Positions 44,523 to 55,486 of a DNA stretch of 64,000 nt are shown here, piece by piece. Under the pieces are notes generated by a model. That model did not search any database, was not told the DNA's origin, and saw only the letters and a program-made list of their open reading frames with translations. This DNA is from Picochlorum sp. 'celeri'. Lineage: Eukaryota; Chlorophyta; Trebouxiophyceae. The DNA lies in NCBI GenBank assembly GCA_010909725.1, contig JAACMV010000024.1, forward strand, positions 620,001-684,000, written 5' to 3'. Numbering within the stretch: the stretch's first letter is position 1; every line of letters begins with the position of its first letter. The translations under genes were made by a program, and so were the position numbers.

Positions 44523-47500
44523 ATGGGGCTATTTCACCCCGCATTGCAAGCAAAGGTATCTGCTCCTGGGTTGACTTTGATATGGGTCAGTCATAATGTG
44601 TGTGCTTTGGTGCAGGTCAGTGCTCTAGATCTCAATGAAGATCGAGATTTGATCTCTGCTTTAGAGCATCTGAAGCAAACAGGGTCCAAAAAGCAGGCGG
44701 TAGCTTGTATGAAAGAGGCATTGCAGAAGTTCAAAGATCACTTGGATGCTTGCCAGCAACTCTCTCAGAATCACATAGAGGTTTTATCAGAGTTGCTCTT
44801 TATTCCAGATTCAATTCATCTACACCAACTTTACATCAGTTTTATAAGCGCTCTTCCAGTGGAGGTGAGGGTGTCAGTTGAGAAGGGTTTGAGTGCCAGG
44901 ATATCTCCTGAGTCTGAGTCTGAGTACCCACAAATGCTCACTGCTGTCCAGTCATTGTTAAAAGCATCTGTATTTAGTGAAATGATACATAATATAGTAT
45001 TAGACATTATGCATGTCATAACTGCTGTTTTGGAGTCCATTCATGAATGCAAAGGGCGGAGAGACATTGAACAAGCACAGAAAAGATGCACAGTGGCTGC
45101 CACAATAGGGTACACTATTGTGACCACCTACAGAGATACCGTTTGTCAACTGAAAGGGTCAGAAGAATGTTTGCAATCTTGTTGTCACATAGCTGGTGCA
45201 GTGATGAAGGTGCGTTTGAGAGTGATGCTGCTTTGTTGCAATAGCAAAATTCTCTGCCATGAGTTTATTCATCATCAAATATTCCATTGCCTTTGCATTC
45301 AGAAACGTGAATTTGATAATGTGGAGATCACTCTAAGCCTTTTGATATATTCCATCATGGTAGTATTGGAATCAAATCAGAGGGACGCTTCCATTATTGT
45401 CCTGTTGAGCATTCTAGGAGAAGGCTCTTCTGTACAGGTGCAAGGGACATTGCCATCAGCTGGTGGCAATGACGATAAACGATCAATTATGGTCTCTGAG
45501 AACGCCTCATATTTTCGAAACTTTGCAGCAGGTCTCTCTGATCGACAGGTTCTGTTATTTTTAAGGACCATATCACAGTCCTTGCTAGATGCTCTGTCAT
45601 CTTGTGATCACGGTGCCCTGCTGGCAGTTTTCAACGATATCTTTTGCAAGGTGTCAGAAACCTATCGAGTCGACCCGTGGTCAAAAATCTATTATATGGA
45701 TTCTATTGCATCAGTTTTGAAGGAAGTTTGTTGGCAGATGGCCAATGCAGCAGGAAATAATATCTTATTTGGTGGGATGCCAAGAGGTTTGGAGGAACAT
45801 GGGCTTCGTGTTGTATTTGATAATTTAGACGATGAGGAAGTTATAGTGATTCGATCAGCTCAAATTTTACTTCAAGATGTACTGAGTGTTGATAAAATTC
45901 GACCGAGTGCCCATGGTGGACCAGGGATCATGATGAAACAGGCCCTTCAGTTTTGCTCCAGTCTCAGTACGCTACTTGTTCACGAATGCGATGGGAATCT
46001 TAACGCAAATCTAACAATTGTGCTTGGAACACTGCAGATAGTCATCAAAAGTCGAAATACAGGATATTGCATAGCTTGGAAAAGTATGTCACCGCTCGCC
46101 AAGTTTTGCAAGAGAATCCAAAGTTCATTGAAGACACAATACAAGCTATTGCTGAGGACAGAGCAATAAAAAGTTTGGCATCCTCCGCACTCGCATTTAT
46201 ATGGAAGCAACTGTACTTTAATAATCAGAGACAATACAAAAGTTTGAACGATGGCCTCAGCAAAGAGGAGTCGATGGATGCTTTATCTCGGGTTTTGGAT
46301 GCCATGGTGAATGCAGACAAGTCTGTACAATCAGCAGTCACATTGTACGTGTTGCCGGGGCTTGTAAAGAACTGTCGAGAGTCATTCCACGTCCTCCTAG
46401 AAAACTTCATGAATTCGTCTCAAAAAGATGAAACTTGGGTACGTATGCTGAAATGCTCCAAAGGAATGTTGCATTGAGCACTTCTTAATTTTCATGGGTT
46501 CCTTTTTGCAGTTAGCTTCATGCTTGTCACTGTTATCGTTCGGGAAAAAAGAAGCTGTCTACGAAAATATTAAAGATCTAGAAACCGAAAACTTTCCGAT
46601 TTTCGAATTATTAGAGGATGCATTACTGGCAGAGTCCAATACTGTCCACATGTCTGCACTGGAGCTGCTGATTACTTCTGCAAAGACTGTTGATGTGCCA
46701 GGCCGGCAAGAACTAGATTTGCTGTGGAAGTATTTCAATATGATGATACGATGTACTTCAAAAACTTCTCGACAAGAGAGTATTGCAATTTTTGTGCAAT
46801 TTTTAAGGAGAATAAAAGTGTCAGTGGCAGCAGCCTTGACAAGGCCGTCTGATTTTTCGGAAGAGATTCATATCAATGTGAAATTCGCTGAAACTTGGCT
46901 TCGTCAGCTTTGTCGTCTATGTCTATCATGCCTACACCCAGGAGGCGTATATGGAAAAAAGTACATGGGAGTCGAATTCTTATGCGTGATCTTAGAGGCA
47001 TTCAGTGTCCTGATTACATCAGATCCAAGACAGCCAATACTTTTGAAGAGGAATGCACCCTACATGAACACGTTTCATGACAAGGATGCTGGGCAGGGAT
47101 TAAAATATGGATCTTTTAAGCCTTTTCCAGACGAACTTTATTCCTTTGAGACCACAGACATGCTCCTCACCGCACTACTGGAAGGTTGGGACAGGATAAG
47201 CAACGTGTCTATGTCCATTTTGCTCATGCTTCCATCTCCCATCCCAGGTATGGAGAGCATTGATTCCGTATCTCAAGTTTTAAGTTGGGCATTGAAGCTC
47301 CTTAACAGCCCTCGCTCGGTTGAATCTGACTCAGGAGCAAAGGTTTTAATGACACTGTTTATAAAGTATGTGTCTGAGAGTCAGTGGTCGATTCGGCTCC
47401 ATCCAGATCTTTCATGCATAGTTCGCCAGAATGATATAGAAAAGCATTCATTGGAGATAGAATTCGTAGAAGATTTGATTTCTTTGAGTCATATGGCTTT

Positions 47501-50500
47501 CAGTCAAGCTGAAGAAAACTTGGCCAGTGCCTCAAAAAATGGCATTGCTCATGGATATTTGTTGGCTTTGAGATATATCTGTCCACACATGGCTGTGAAC
47601 CATGTATCACAGGCACATGACTTGATGAATCAAGTGTATCAGTTGCTGGAAAGAGGCTCTCAGACGATTATACCTTTGTTGGCCTCCCCAGGAGAAGGCC
47701 TGGCAGATGCAGACCCTGAAATGTTGCCAGGCACCCACTCAAAGGAAACAGATGACGAGCATTTTATTCGCGGGGCTGCATGGATCAACTCTAAAGAAAT
47801 ATGCCACTTAGTAGAGAGTATGTGGCTGTTTTGTAATCGATCAGATCTCATGAAGGCGTGCCAGGGTATCCTAGAGAGGATGGCTGAACTGCTGCTTGAA
47901 ATTTTGCTGCAAGCAAAACATTATGGGACAATTGACCATGCAAGAGCAGCTCTACAATTTGTTTGTAGCAAAAGCAATGACTGGGGTTCAAGTGAACTCT
48001 CTGAATCACTTCTAGACCATTTGTTTTCTCAAATGCTGCGCGAAGAGCAGAGCAGGCGCGACGCAATACGAAGAAGTGGAGGATTGCCTTTTGCAATCAC
48101 TGCTGTTTTGGTTCCACATGCAAAGTCTTATCTGCCCATGATGGCTATGAAAAGGCTTTTGAATGTGTTACAAATGGATACAAGATACGAAACGGGTATA
48201 TATTGGCCAAAAGTGCACGCCCTCAATGCTCTGAGATTAATTTATTCAGAGAGCAAGCTGCCGGCCCTTGACACATTTTATGCAGATGGTAAGGATATCA
48301 TATTTATCTTCCTGATGTCCATGTATCGCTCTTACGACTGATAGAGGTATGCATGCTTCGCAGGTTTTAGGCTTATATTGATGTCATTTTCAGATCCAAG
48401 TTGGGAAATCAGGAATGCAGCATCTCTCTGCTTTGCATCACTGGTTTCCAAGGTGATGGGATTTTCAAACACCGAGCACAGAGATCATGCTGAGTTTTGG
48501 CCCAAGCGTTCCCCAACTGCATCGCAATTTTTTGACAAATACGAAAGTGTGGGAAGTTTCATTCTAGAGGTTCTTGAGCGGAGCAATACATCTGCCGAGT
48601 CTGTGCAGCCATGCTGTGAATCAGAACAATTGTTGCCACCCATACTAGCACTCATGTGCCGCTTGAGACCTACTATCATGGACGAGCAGGAGCATCTCTC
48701 GGCTAAATTTCAACAATATGCAAATCTTTTGAAGAATTGTAGTGCCTCGAGGGAGATGGCGATCAGGAAATTTGCCTCCAGGGCATTTGTTTCGGTTGTT
48801 CCTTCATCAGTATGGAATGTGTGGTCTGAGCAACTCTCAACCAGCATAGCCAAAGAACTGTCATCCCAGCATGTGAATTGGAATCGGGTACATGGCCATA
48901 CGTTACTCCTAAAAGAGATTTTGAGAGTCTATTACTCGTTTACCAAGCAATCAGAGGACATTAGCAAGGCAGTGTGCCAAAAACTAGGTCGATCAATTCG
49001 TGAAAGCATTTCCATTGACTCTCTTGAAAAACTATTGTGCTGCCCACCTGTCGCCGCAGAGCTCTTGCAAGTGTGCATTCTGCTAGCCCGCCTTAATCGG
49101 CTTGAAAATTTTGACATGGAAATGTTTGAATACTACGGGGACACAGTTCTGAATTTGCTCTGGCCCGTGTTCATGGATGACAGGACATGGAATGACAATG
49201 TTCCAAGCTTATCAGCAATTAGAAAGCGACTTTCCGAGCTCAAATTTGCATGGGTGTTTCCCGTGCTATGCCAAATAAATGATTCAAAATCTACATGTGC
49301 CACATACATGCAGGAGACGCATAGAGCGCTGCAATGCCCTGATTATGAAGTGAGAGATGCTGCCCTCAAGTGCCTCTTAGCAAATTTTGAAACTATCATA
49401 TTACCCCAAATAAATTCACACGATGACCTTGGGCGTGATTTATGTTCCTTGTATACGACTATCAGGGCGTTATGGGTACATGAACCGGCGTTTTATCCAA
49501 GAATTCGTATGCTTCAGACTCTGAACATGATGCACGGGTATCTGTGGAAGTCACATGGCAAGCATGTGATCCTGAGGGACCCACTTGTCGACTACTACAA
49601 TGCAGATGACGGCAAGAATCCAGCCTTACTACAGGAGATCATTGTATATAGTATGCATGATGCTTTATATCATAAAACCAAGGGCACTGCCATATTTGCA
49701 CTAGGCATGATCGTCACCTATAGCCATCCACAGCATCCAGCAAATCTTCGCCAGGCCTGCCTACAGAGCATGAACATTTCAGGTCTCATGAATCCGTACG
49801 ACTTTTGTCCTTCTGATCCAAGCAGTGCTCCTGATATTATATGTCATATCAGCATAGATCAGTATATGGAATTCTGGTCTTCTGTTCTCAGACTCCTAGA
49901 AGATGAAGAACCAGATATCAGGATGGAAGCATCCTCATCTTTGCAGCGATATATGTTCAGCAAAAGCGAAATCGCAAGAAGCAAATATGGAGCAGTCAGA
50001 GTTGAGGAGATTCAAGAACGCATTTTGCAGTGGCTTGGAGGAGCTCTGTCGCATTACCCATCCTTCACCTCTCACCTCCAATCATGGATATGCATTCCAG
50101 AAGCATGCAAGAAACATATTCATCAAGTTCTTGCTGGAAAGGATGACGCAACTATATTTAAGGAAGAAACAGCCAATCAGCACACAGATCCTCTGATTTT
50201 GGTCAATCTTGCGAGCAAACATCTGGCACAGATGGCAACATCTAGTGCTCTCTCTGAGGAACAACAGGATGCCATGCACGAGTGGTTGGGCGAGATAATC
50301 AGTGCACTCGAGGATTTTATACATTCGTACATGGATCTGAATGGCATCTTGTATCAAGAACTCATTCCTACCATCTACGAGGACGTCTACAGACTCTTTG
50401 CTGCCTTGTGGACAGCATCCCATTTGGCTCCAACCATCATCCAAGGCCACATGTATAAGGTTTCCAAGCTCGCACATCTATCGCAAAATACAGAACAGCA

Positions 50501-50645
50501 AAACATTGTCTCTCTAACGTTCACTCAACCTGCAATTAGTGCCCTGATGGCTTCTGCATTGGGACACGACAACAACAGCAGCAACAGCACAGATGACCCT
50601 CATGACTCTTCATTCAAAATATCCACTCGTTGGCAACTTGTCTAA
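44523..50645 (+). CDS. THADA: THADA/Trm732 (DUF2428) tRNA methyltransferase partner, with an apparent frameshift
   Basis: Five exons: 44523-44555, 44616-45209, 45303-46438, 46512-48288, 48364-50645; about 1940 aa. Family marks are the DUF2428 region (SRNTG.LHSLEKY; WLASCLSLLSF; KVHALNALRLIYSESKL) and the RNAA motif of the next segment (ADGFRLILMSFSDPSWEIRNAASLCFASLVSKVMGF). Trm732/THADA binds the Trm7/FTSJ1 methyltransferase for 2'-O-methylation of tRNA position 32 in the cytosol. Exon 3 (1136 nt) is not in phase: at about 46062 the reading frame must shift by one base (AATACAGG/ATATTG) to join two homologous halves. Introns 1 and 2 are 60 and 93 nt, multiples of three without in-frame stops. 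Confidence 0.85.
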
Positions 50646-50657
50646 TTGTAACATGAC

Positions 50658-51861
50658 CTACAAATATACTCGAATGAGTCCAGAATACTGCTCCTCGTAT
50701 TTAAATCCAGCGTCATCCAAATATCTTCTCACTGCTATTCGAAGCCTTCCTGCTGGACCTCCTTTCGTGTGCTTGCCCTCTCCCACAACCACATCAACAT
50801 GCCGCAATCTCTGAAATCGCATATCATCTAACGCTCGCGCAAGTATATTGTGTGCTTCGCTCACATGAAGACCATGTAAATCAATCACGGGATCAGATCC
50901 CTGTATGCTCTGTGCATTTCTGCTGGCAAAGATCCCTATGGCTGCCTTCTCGTGCGACTCTTTCATCAATGCATTGTACATTCTACCCTTCCGCCCAAGC
51001 TCCTTGGCAAGCTTTTTATCCCCTGACAAATACGCTTTCGTCGCTTCCTCAAAACAGGAATTTCTAATCCGAGCATAATCACGAGCTTCTGCCCTCTCCT
51101 CAGCATATTCCTTGGCCACTGCATCCCCTGTATCAAACTTGGCAACCTCCTTGTGGGCCATCCAGATCGGCCGAGGCTCTTGATGAGAACCTGAAAATCT
51201 TGAAGACTGCATCAGCAGTGCATGCTGCTGTTGTAGATGCACCTGCTGCGGCGATGGCGTCGACTTGACCTTGCTTGCAAAATCACCACAGAAAGGGGCA
51301 CTTGAAACAGTATTCCTGCCATGCACAGGAGCACTCTGACCAGACCCCAAGCTCGGGAACTCTTCCTCGCTGAATTGAGAAGCATGTACCATAGAATCAG
51401 GCGGCTTCTGTCGTGTCAGGGCAGCAGCAGGTGGTTGGGCACTCGCCAAACGAGCACCTTGAACTTCTGCTTCAATCTTAAATATCGCATCCACAGTCTC
51501 CTCGATGCTACTGTGGCACTGAGATTTGTATAAATCTCGCAAAGCTCGCGTAGAAAACGAAGGAAACGTTAGTTTTAGCATACTGACGACTGCTTCTTCT
51601 TCTTCCTCTTTTCCTCCTCCTTGTTCCGGAGAAGGACAAGTACCCGCCCCAGCTGCATATCCAGCTTGAGACGGCTGAAATTCAGCAGCAGAAGGATTCA
51701 TTGATACAATTTCAACAGCATGCAGTCGCTTGTATGGTTCACACAAAGCCGGACCACAGAACTCTAAACCCAAATTGGGGATTCCCAGTCAGAGCAACTC
51801 CTTGACCGTGCGTGTATATACAGACGTTGCACGCACCAGCACAGGCAGTCGTCTCCTGCAT
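50658..51861 (-). CDS. CID7-like protein: PAM2 motif, CUE, DUF1771 and Smr domains
   Basis: Preferred model has two exons, 51837-51861 and 50658-51763 (73-nt intron gtgcgt...tttag), 376 aa; a shorter model starts at the ATG at 51701 (347 aa). The two-exon model keeps the Ser of the PABP-binding PAM2 motif SMNPSAAEFQP. Then come a CUE-like helix pair (EAVVSMLKLTFPSFSTRALRDLYKSQCHSSIEETVDAIF), DUF1771 (EYAEERAEARDYARIRNSCFEEATKAYLSGDKKLAKELGRKG) and a Smr domain (VIDLHGLHVSEA, GEGKHTKG...YLDDAGFKYEEQYSGLIRVYL). This is the layout of plant CID5-7 proteins, which link poly(A)-binding protein to mRNA or ubiquitin-related processes. It converges on THADA with 12 nt between stops. Confidence 0.85.
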
Positions 51862-52294
51862 GCACGTTTTCAAATCAGGGGGCTCTCCAAGAGGTATTTT
51901 TCTTGGGATAAGCACATGCTACAGTCAGATGTATCACATCATGTCTGATCATGTGGGCATCCTGCTATTCTAAAAGTGTCGCTGTAGCCCATTCTGTTGG
52001 GAGTTTGAATCCAGAGATTCAAAAGTACACAAGTGGCTTGCACGCCAATCGGCTCTCGAGGTCAATGTCATTCGCGCCGCTTGGAGAGAAAAAAAGTTTC
52101 AATATTTATCATATATGTACCACAATAATTTAGATCTGTACACAGCATGTATTGATCCCAGGATTGTACTAAAAGAATTGTACGACGTCCTACAACAAGC
52201 CACTCTCGAAACTGGACAGTCCTACTTCTAAGGAGCGACGACAGCTACTCTGGTGGGATTGTACTCGTGACCTATCCAAAAAATATCAGTAATA
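51862..52294. other. Divergent intergenic region, CID7-like / secreted Cys-rich gene
   Basis: 433 nt; no ORF with an ATG, RNA gene or repeat that I can support. Confidence 0.4.
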
Positions 52295-53722
52295 ATGCCA
52301 ATTTCACGAAGAATGATATTGGGTTTGGTGATGATGGTTGTGATGACGCTTTCAGTGGTACATGCTGTGCCCGCGTCTCTGTGTGGTTTTGGGTATGGGG
52401 ACGGGTGTGAACAAGGGGCCCCATCCTGTCCCACGGCAAATTTCCCACCTGCACGACCTGGTGATTGTGCTCCGTGTGAAATGGAGGGTTGTGTGTACTG
52501 CTCGTATGCAAAAGGAGAGTGTGGATCTTGCAAGGCTGGCTACTATCCTGTTCTGCGAAAGATACCATGCGAAGAGGTATATGGTTCAGGGGCCACGGGG
52601 ACATGTACGGCTATACAGTCTTGTAAACGATGCAGTAGTTCCTGTGGATTTTGCACTGGTAAGGATGATTCCAAGTGCCAGGATAAAGCTTTGGAATGCG
52701 CACCTCACAAAGCCAAGGCTGCAGTGCAAGCAACACGTGTGGACTGGAGGGGCAATGCGTGTATGAACAGGATAGGTATGCATGGGGATGGATATACTCG
52801 GTATTACTATACCTGGGTACAGAACGGTACATGCATGGATTGTAAAATCGGGATTCAAGAAATCTCAACGAGTCTGGGGAAGACCATGCTGTGTCGGGTG
52901 TTGGCCAGGGCACTGGACGTTGCTGCAAATGCATGGAAAGGAGTCGACTGCGAGGATGATCCTACATACACACTTCAAGACTGGTGCTTTGGAAATATGT
53001 CGAACGCTCCCTTTGGGATGAGATCTGTGAATCTCGTCTTCTCCTCCCAATGCAGGACTGCAAGAAAGGGTGTCCTGGAGAAGATCATCTCATCAAACGG
53101 CGGGTTGGACGTGCTGGTTGGCCCGTCGACGGCGAGTGCCGATCTCAATGTGAAGCTTATAGATTTCAAAATGTGGACATGGGCTGAAGCGCCAGTCGCA
53201 GATGCATCAGGCAGATGCACATTCTCCCAAGAGTACAATCTTTCTCCAGTGTCGTGCCCTCGCTTCCAACTGGTAAGCTATAAAAACTGCAAGCTGAGCA
53301 CTGCCACGCTCACAAATGGTGAATATTTCGTCAATTCATTCGACAAGTATATACCTAAATGGAAAATATCTGGAGACTCGTCGTCTGCTGTGCTGAGATC
53401 GGTACGCAGTTGCCCGAATTCGACGCTCACCACCAACTTGTCAAAGGCTGCCAAGATACACCTGGCTACGAGTTCCTCGAACAAGGACACCTCGTACATG
53501 ATCAAACCAATAGGAAAAGTTTGCAATATAGTTCAGCTGATGAGAAACGCGGGCGGACAAGATCAATTTCTCACAGTGAGCTCTGACTGTGTCAAAGTAT
53601 CATGGTCATCAGAGGCTTCTGAACGATCCCAGTTCAAGCTGGAAAGAGCATGCAACGACCGCGATCAGTCTGCCGCAGACAACTATGGATGCACGTTTGA
53701 TCTGTATCCCGTTGCAGACTGA
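52295..53722 (+). CDS. Secreted cysteine-rich protein of unknown function
   Basis: 475 aa, ATG at 52295. The signal peptide is clear (MPISRRMILGLVMMVVMTLSVVHA). The first third is a dense Cys module (GCEQGAPSCP..CAPCEMEGCVYCSYAKGECGSCKAGYY..CKRCSSSCGFC) resembling furin-like/GF-receptor or EGF-type repeats. The middle has further spaced Cys and N-glycosylation sequons (NGTC, NMSN). The C-terminal third looks like a beta-rich domain (TNGEYFVNSFDKYIPKWKISGD, IGKVCNIVQLMRNAGGQDQFLTV). No membrane anchor is seen, so it is probably extracellular or cell-wall. I cannot assign a family. Confidence 0.75.
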   Translation: MPISRRMILGLVMMVVMTLSVVHAVPASLCGFGYGDGCEQGAPSCPTANFPPARPGDCAPCEMEGCVYCSYAKGECGSCKAGYYPVLRKIPCEEVYGSGATGTCTAIQSCKRCSSSCGFCTGKDDSKCQDKALECAPHKAKAAVQATRVDWRGNACMNRIGMHGDGYTRYYYTWVQNGTCMDCKIGIQEISTSLGKTMLCRVLARALDVAANAWKGVDCEDDPTYTLQDWCFGNMSNAPFGMRSVNLVFSSQCRTARKGVLEKIISSNGGLDVLVGPSTASADLNVKLIDFKMWTWAEAPVADASGRCTFSQEYNLSPVSCPRFQLVSYKNCKLSTATLTNGEYFVNSFDKYIPKWKISGDSSSAVLRSVRSCPNSTLTTNLSKAAKIHLATSSSNKDTSYMIKPIGKVCNIVQLMRNAGGQDQFLTVSSDCVKVSWSSEASERSQFKLERACNDRDQSAADNYGCTFDLYPVAD

Positions 53723-54063
53723 TCAGATTGCTCTACTTCCACATGCATGTGGTACGAGTAGTATTCGTTGTTGTTGGGTACAGAATATTCTCCATTTTTT
53801 TTGCTTTGAAACAAGAAAAGCCATCCGAACATGGCCCTCATGACATCGATTCCCAAGATATTGTTTCATAATTGTAATTTAATATTGATGATAATTGTTT
53901 TGTGATGTGTGTTTCCCATTTTGGTGTTGTACATGAGGCGGATTTCTGTCATTAAGCAGCAGGAAGCAGAACAAGAAGAAGAAGAAGAAGGGCAAGGTCT
54001 CGGCGGACTCTGCCCAAATGGACGCCGATGGATGCAATGTGAAGTATCATATGGTATGATACA
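53723..54063. other. Intergenic region with a short (AAG)n run and an overlapping upstream ORF
   Basis: 341 nt. A GAA/AAG microsatellite-like run lies near 53968-53991. An ATG at 53933 opens 49 codons that run past the annotated start of the next gene (stop at 54080-54082). Confidence 0.4.
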
Positions 54064-55248
54064 ATGCATTCGCTTGCGCTGAATGGCAGACCCTTGCTCT
54101 CAGGCTCGGCAGAGAGTCTGCCAAATAGGAAAACCAAGGGTAACCCGTTGATCATGAATAGGACAGAGAGAAGGAGGGTGATGAACCGATTGATGTGTCA
54201 AATAGTTTTTTTTTGTCTAGTATTTGCGGTCGGAATGCTCAATCTGTTGATCAGTCTTCGTCGACCACCAAGGGTTACCCACCACAAGCTTCAGAGCAAC
54301 CTCCACACCATGTACTTTGACACAGAGACGCAATTGCCCTCAAAGGGATGCTTTTCTAGAATCGATATATCAAGTGAGTATATGAATCACTGGAAAGAAG
54401 CGATAAAGATTCTGCAAGTACATGCTCCCGAGGCAGTGAAAGATAGATTCCCAGAAACACTGCAGAAGAATGAGAGTCTGGTGATATTTCCAGAGGGCAA
54501 GGGGAGCGAGCTGCTTCGAAGATATCTTCGATTCCGATACTCTTCCTTTTTCCCTGGATACACGATTCTACCCAAAAGCCCTTTGGCCAAGTTGCGTCAG
54601 ACAATGTATTATAGCAGAGTCTGGAAGGCAGGAAATGATGCTATTCGGGAAAATTTAGCTCGTGCAACCCATGCAAAAGCAGTACAGAGTTGGAGATGGC
54701 TCCTGCGATCTAAATCACAATCTGTTACAATTGTGACATTTGTCAGAGAACCTGCGGAGCGGTGGGTATCAGCGTATAATGAACTTCAGCAGCGGTGGGT
54801 TGTTGAGAACAAGTATGATCCTGCCAAGGAATGCCCAGAGTGCATCTTTCCACATTTTGATGGAGAAGAGCGCGTATGGGCCTTCCTTGTAGACTTATTA
54901 ACGCTGAAATTGGTGGATGCGTTTGAGATTGTACATGTATATCCAGAGAGTGGGATGTTGAAAGCATCCCCTCGGTTTGACTTTCTCGGGAAAATTGAAA
55001 CGTTTGATAAGGATTGGAAGCGGCTGATGAATACATATGTGGATAATAGCAAGTATGTATTTGACTCGACCCTCGGGCAGCATAATTCTAGCAAAGATGT
55101 GATGGGTGCAAGAAGAGCAGGACTCGACTTGCTGGAACACAGTTTGCCATTTGTTCAAATTTTGGAACACATATTGTTCAAAGATTACCGGTGCTTTGGG
55201 TATCCACTACGAAGTGATTCGTATCAGAATGCATCGAGTCCACGGTGA
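54064..55248 (+). CDS. Type II membrane sulfotransferase-like protein
   Basis: 394 aa from the ATG at 54064; a start at the ATG at 54154 would shorten the cytosolic tail. One membrane anchor near residues 43-66 (MCQIVFFCLVFAVGMLNLLISL) follows a basic cytosolic stretch, the usual Golgi type II layout. PAPS-binding blocks of Golgi sulfotransferases appear: RVWKAGNDAIRENL, in place of the 5'-PSB loop K-(S)-G-(N)-T, and TFVREPAERWVSAYNE, the 3'-PSB element with Arg and Ser. LQQRW and KIETFDKDWKRLM follow as in carbohydrate sulfotransferases. It likely sulfates a secreted glycan; the acceptor is unknown. Confidence 0.78.
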   Translation: MHSLALNGRPLLSGSAESLPNRKTKGNPLIMNRTERRRVMNRLMCQIVFFCLVFAVGMLNLLISLRRPPRVTHHKLQSNLHTMYFDTETQLPSKGCFSRIDISSEYMNHWKEAIKILQVHAPEAVKDRFPETLQKNESLVIFPEGKGSELLRRYLRFRYSSFFPGYTILPKSPLAKLRQTMYYSRVWKAGNDAIRENLARATHAKAVQSWRWLLRSKSQSVTIVTFVREPAERWVSAYNELQQRWVVENKYDPAKECPECIFPHFDGEERVWAFLVDLLTLKLVDAFEIVHVYPESGMLKASPRFDFLGKIETFDKDWKRLMNTYVDNSKYVFDSTLGQHNSSKDVMGARRAGLDLLEHSLPFVQILEHILFKDYRCFGYPLRSDSYQNASSPR

Positions 55249-55486
55249 GATTGTATCAGATCATGACATCACGAGTATTGACGTATTCAGTAAGATATAT
55301 CTTGCACCCATTGTGTGAGAAGAAGAAGACTGTGGCCATGGTCATGAATGCAGTACGCCTCTCAACTCGTATGGCTACTTTTATTTAATTATTCCTTGTA
55401 TTTTGATATATAAAATCTATAAAGAACTCATTGATATCAAATCGAGCCAATAGTAGAGAATTTATCTAAATACGCGTAGACCCAGC

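Noticed and set aside
48289..48330. Extension of THADA exon 4 through MSMYRSYD to the stop at 48341
   Set aside because: Splicing GAT-G/gtaagg to cgcag/GTTTTAGG restores ADGFRLILMSFSDPSWEIRN, the expected family sequence, in phase.
53968..53991. GAA/AAG run as a significant repeat
   Set aside because: Too short; an ordinary microsatellite-like tract.
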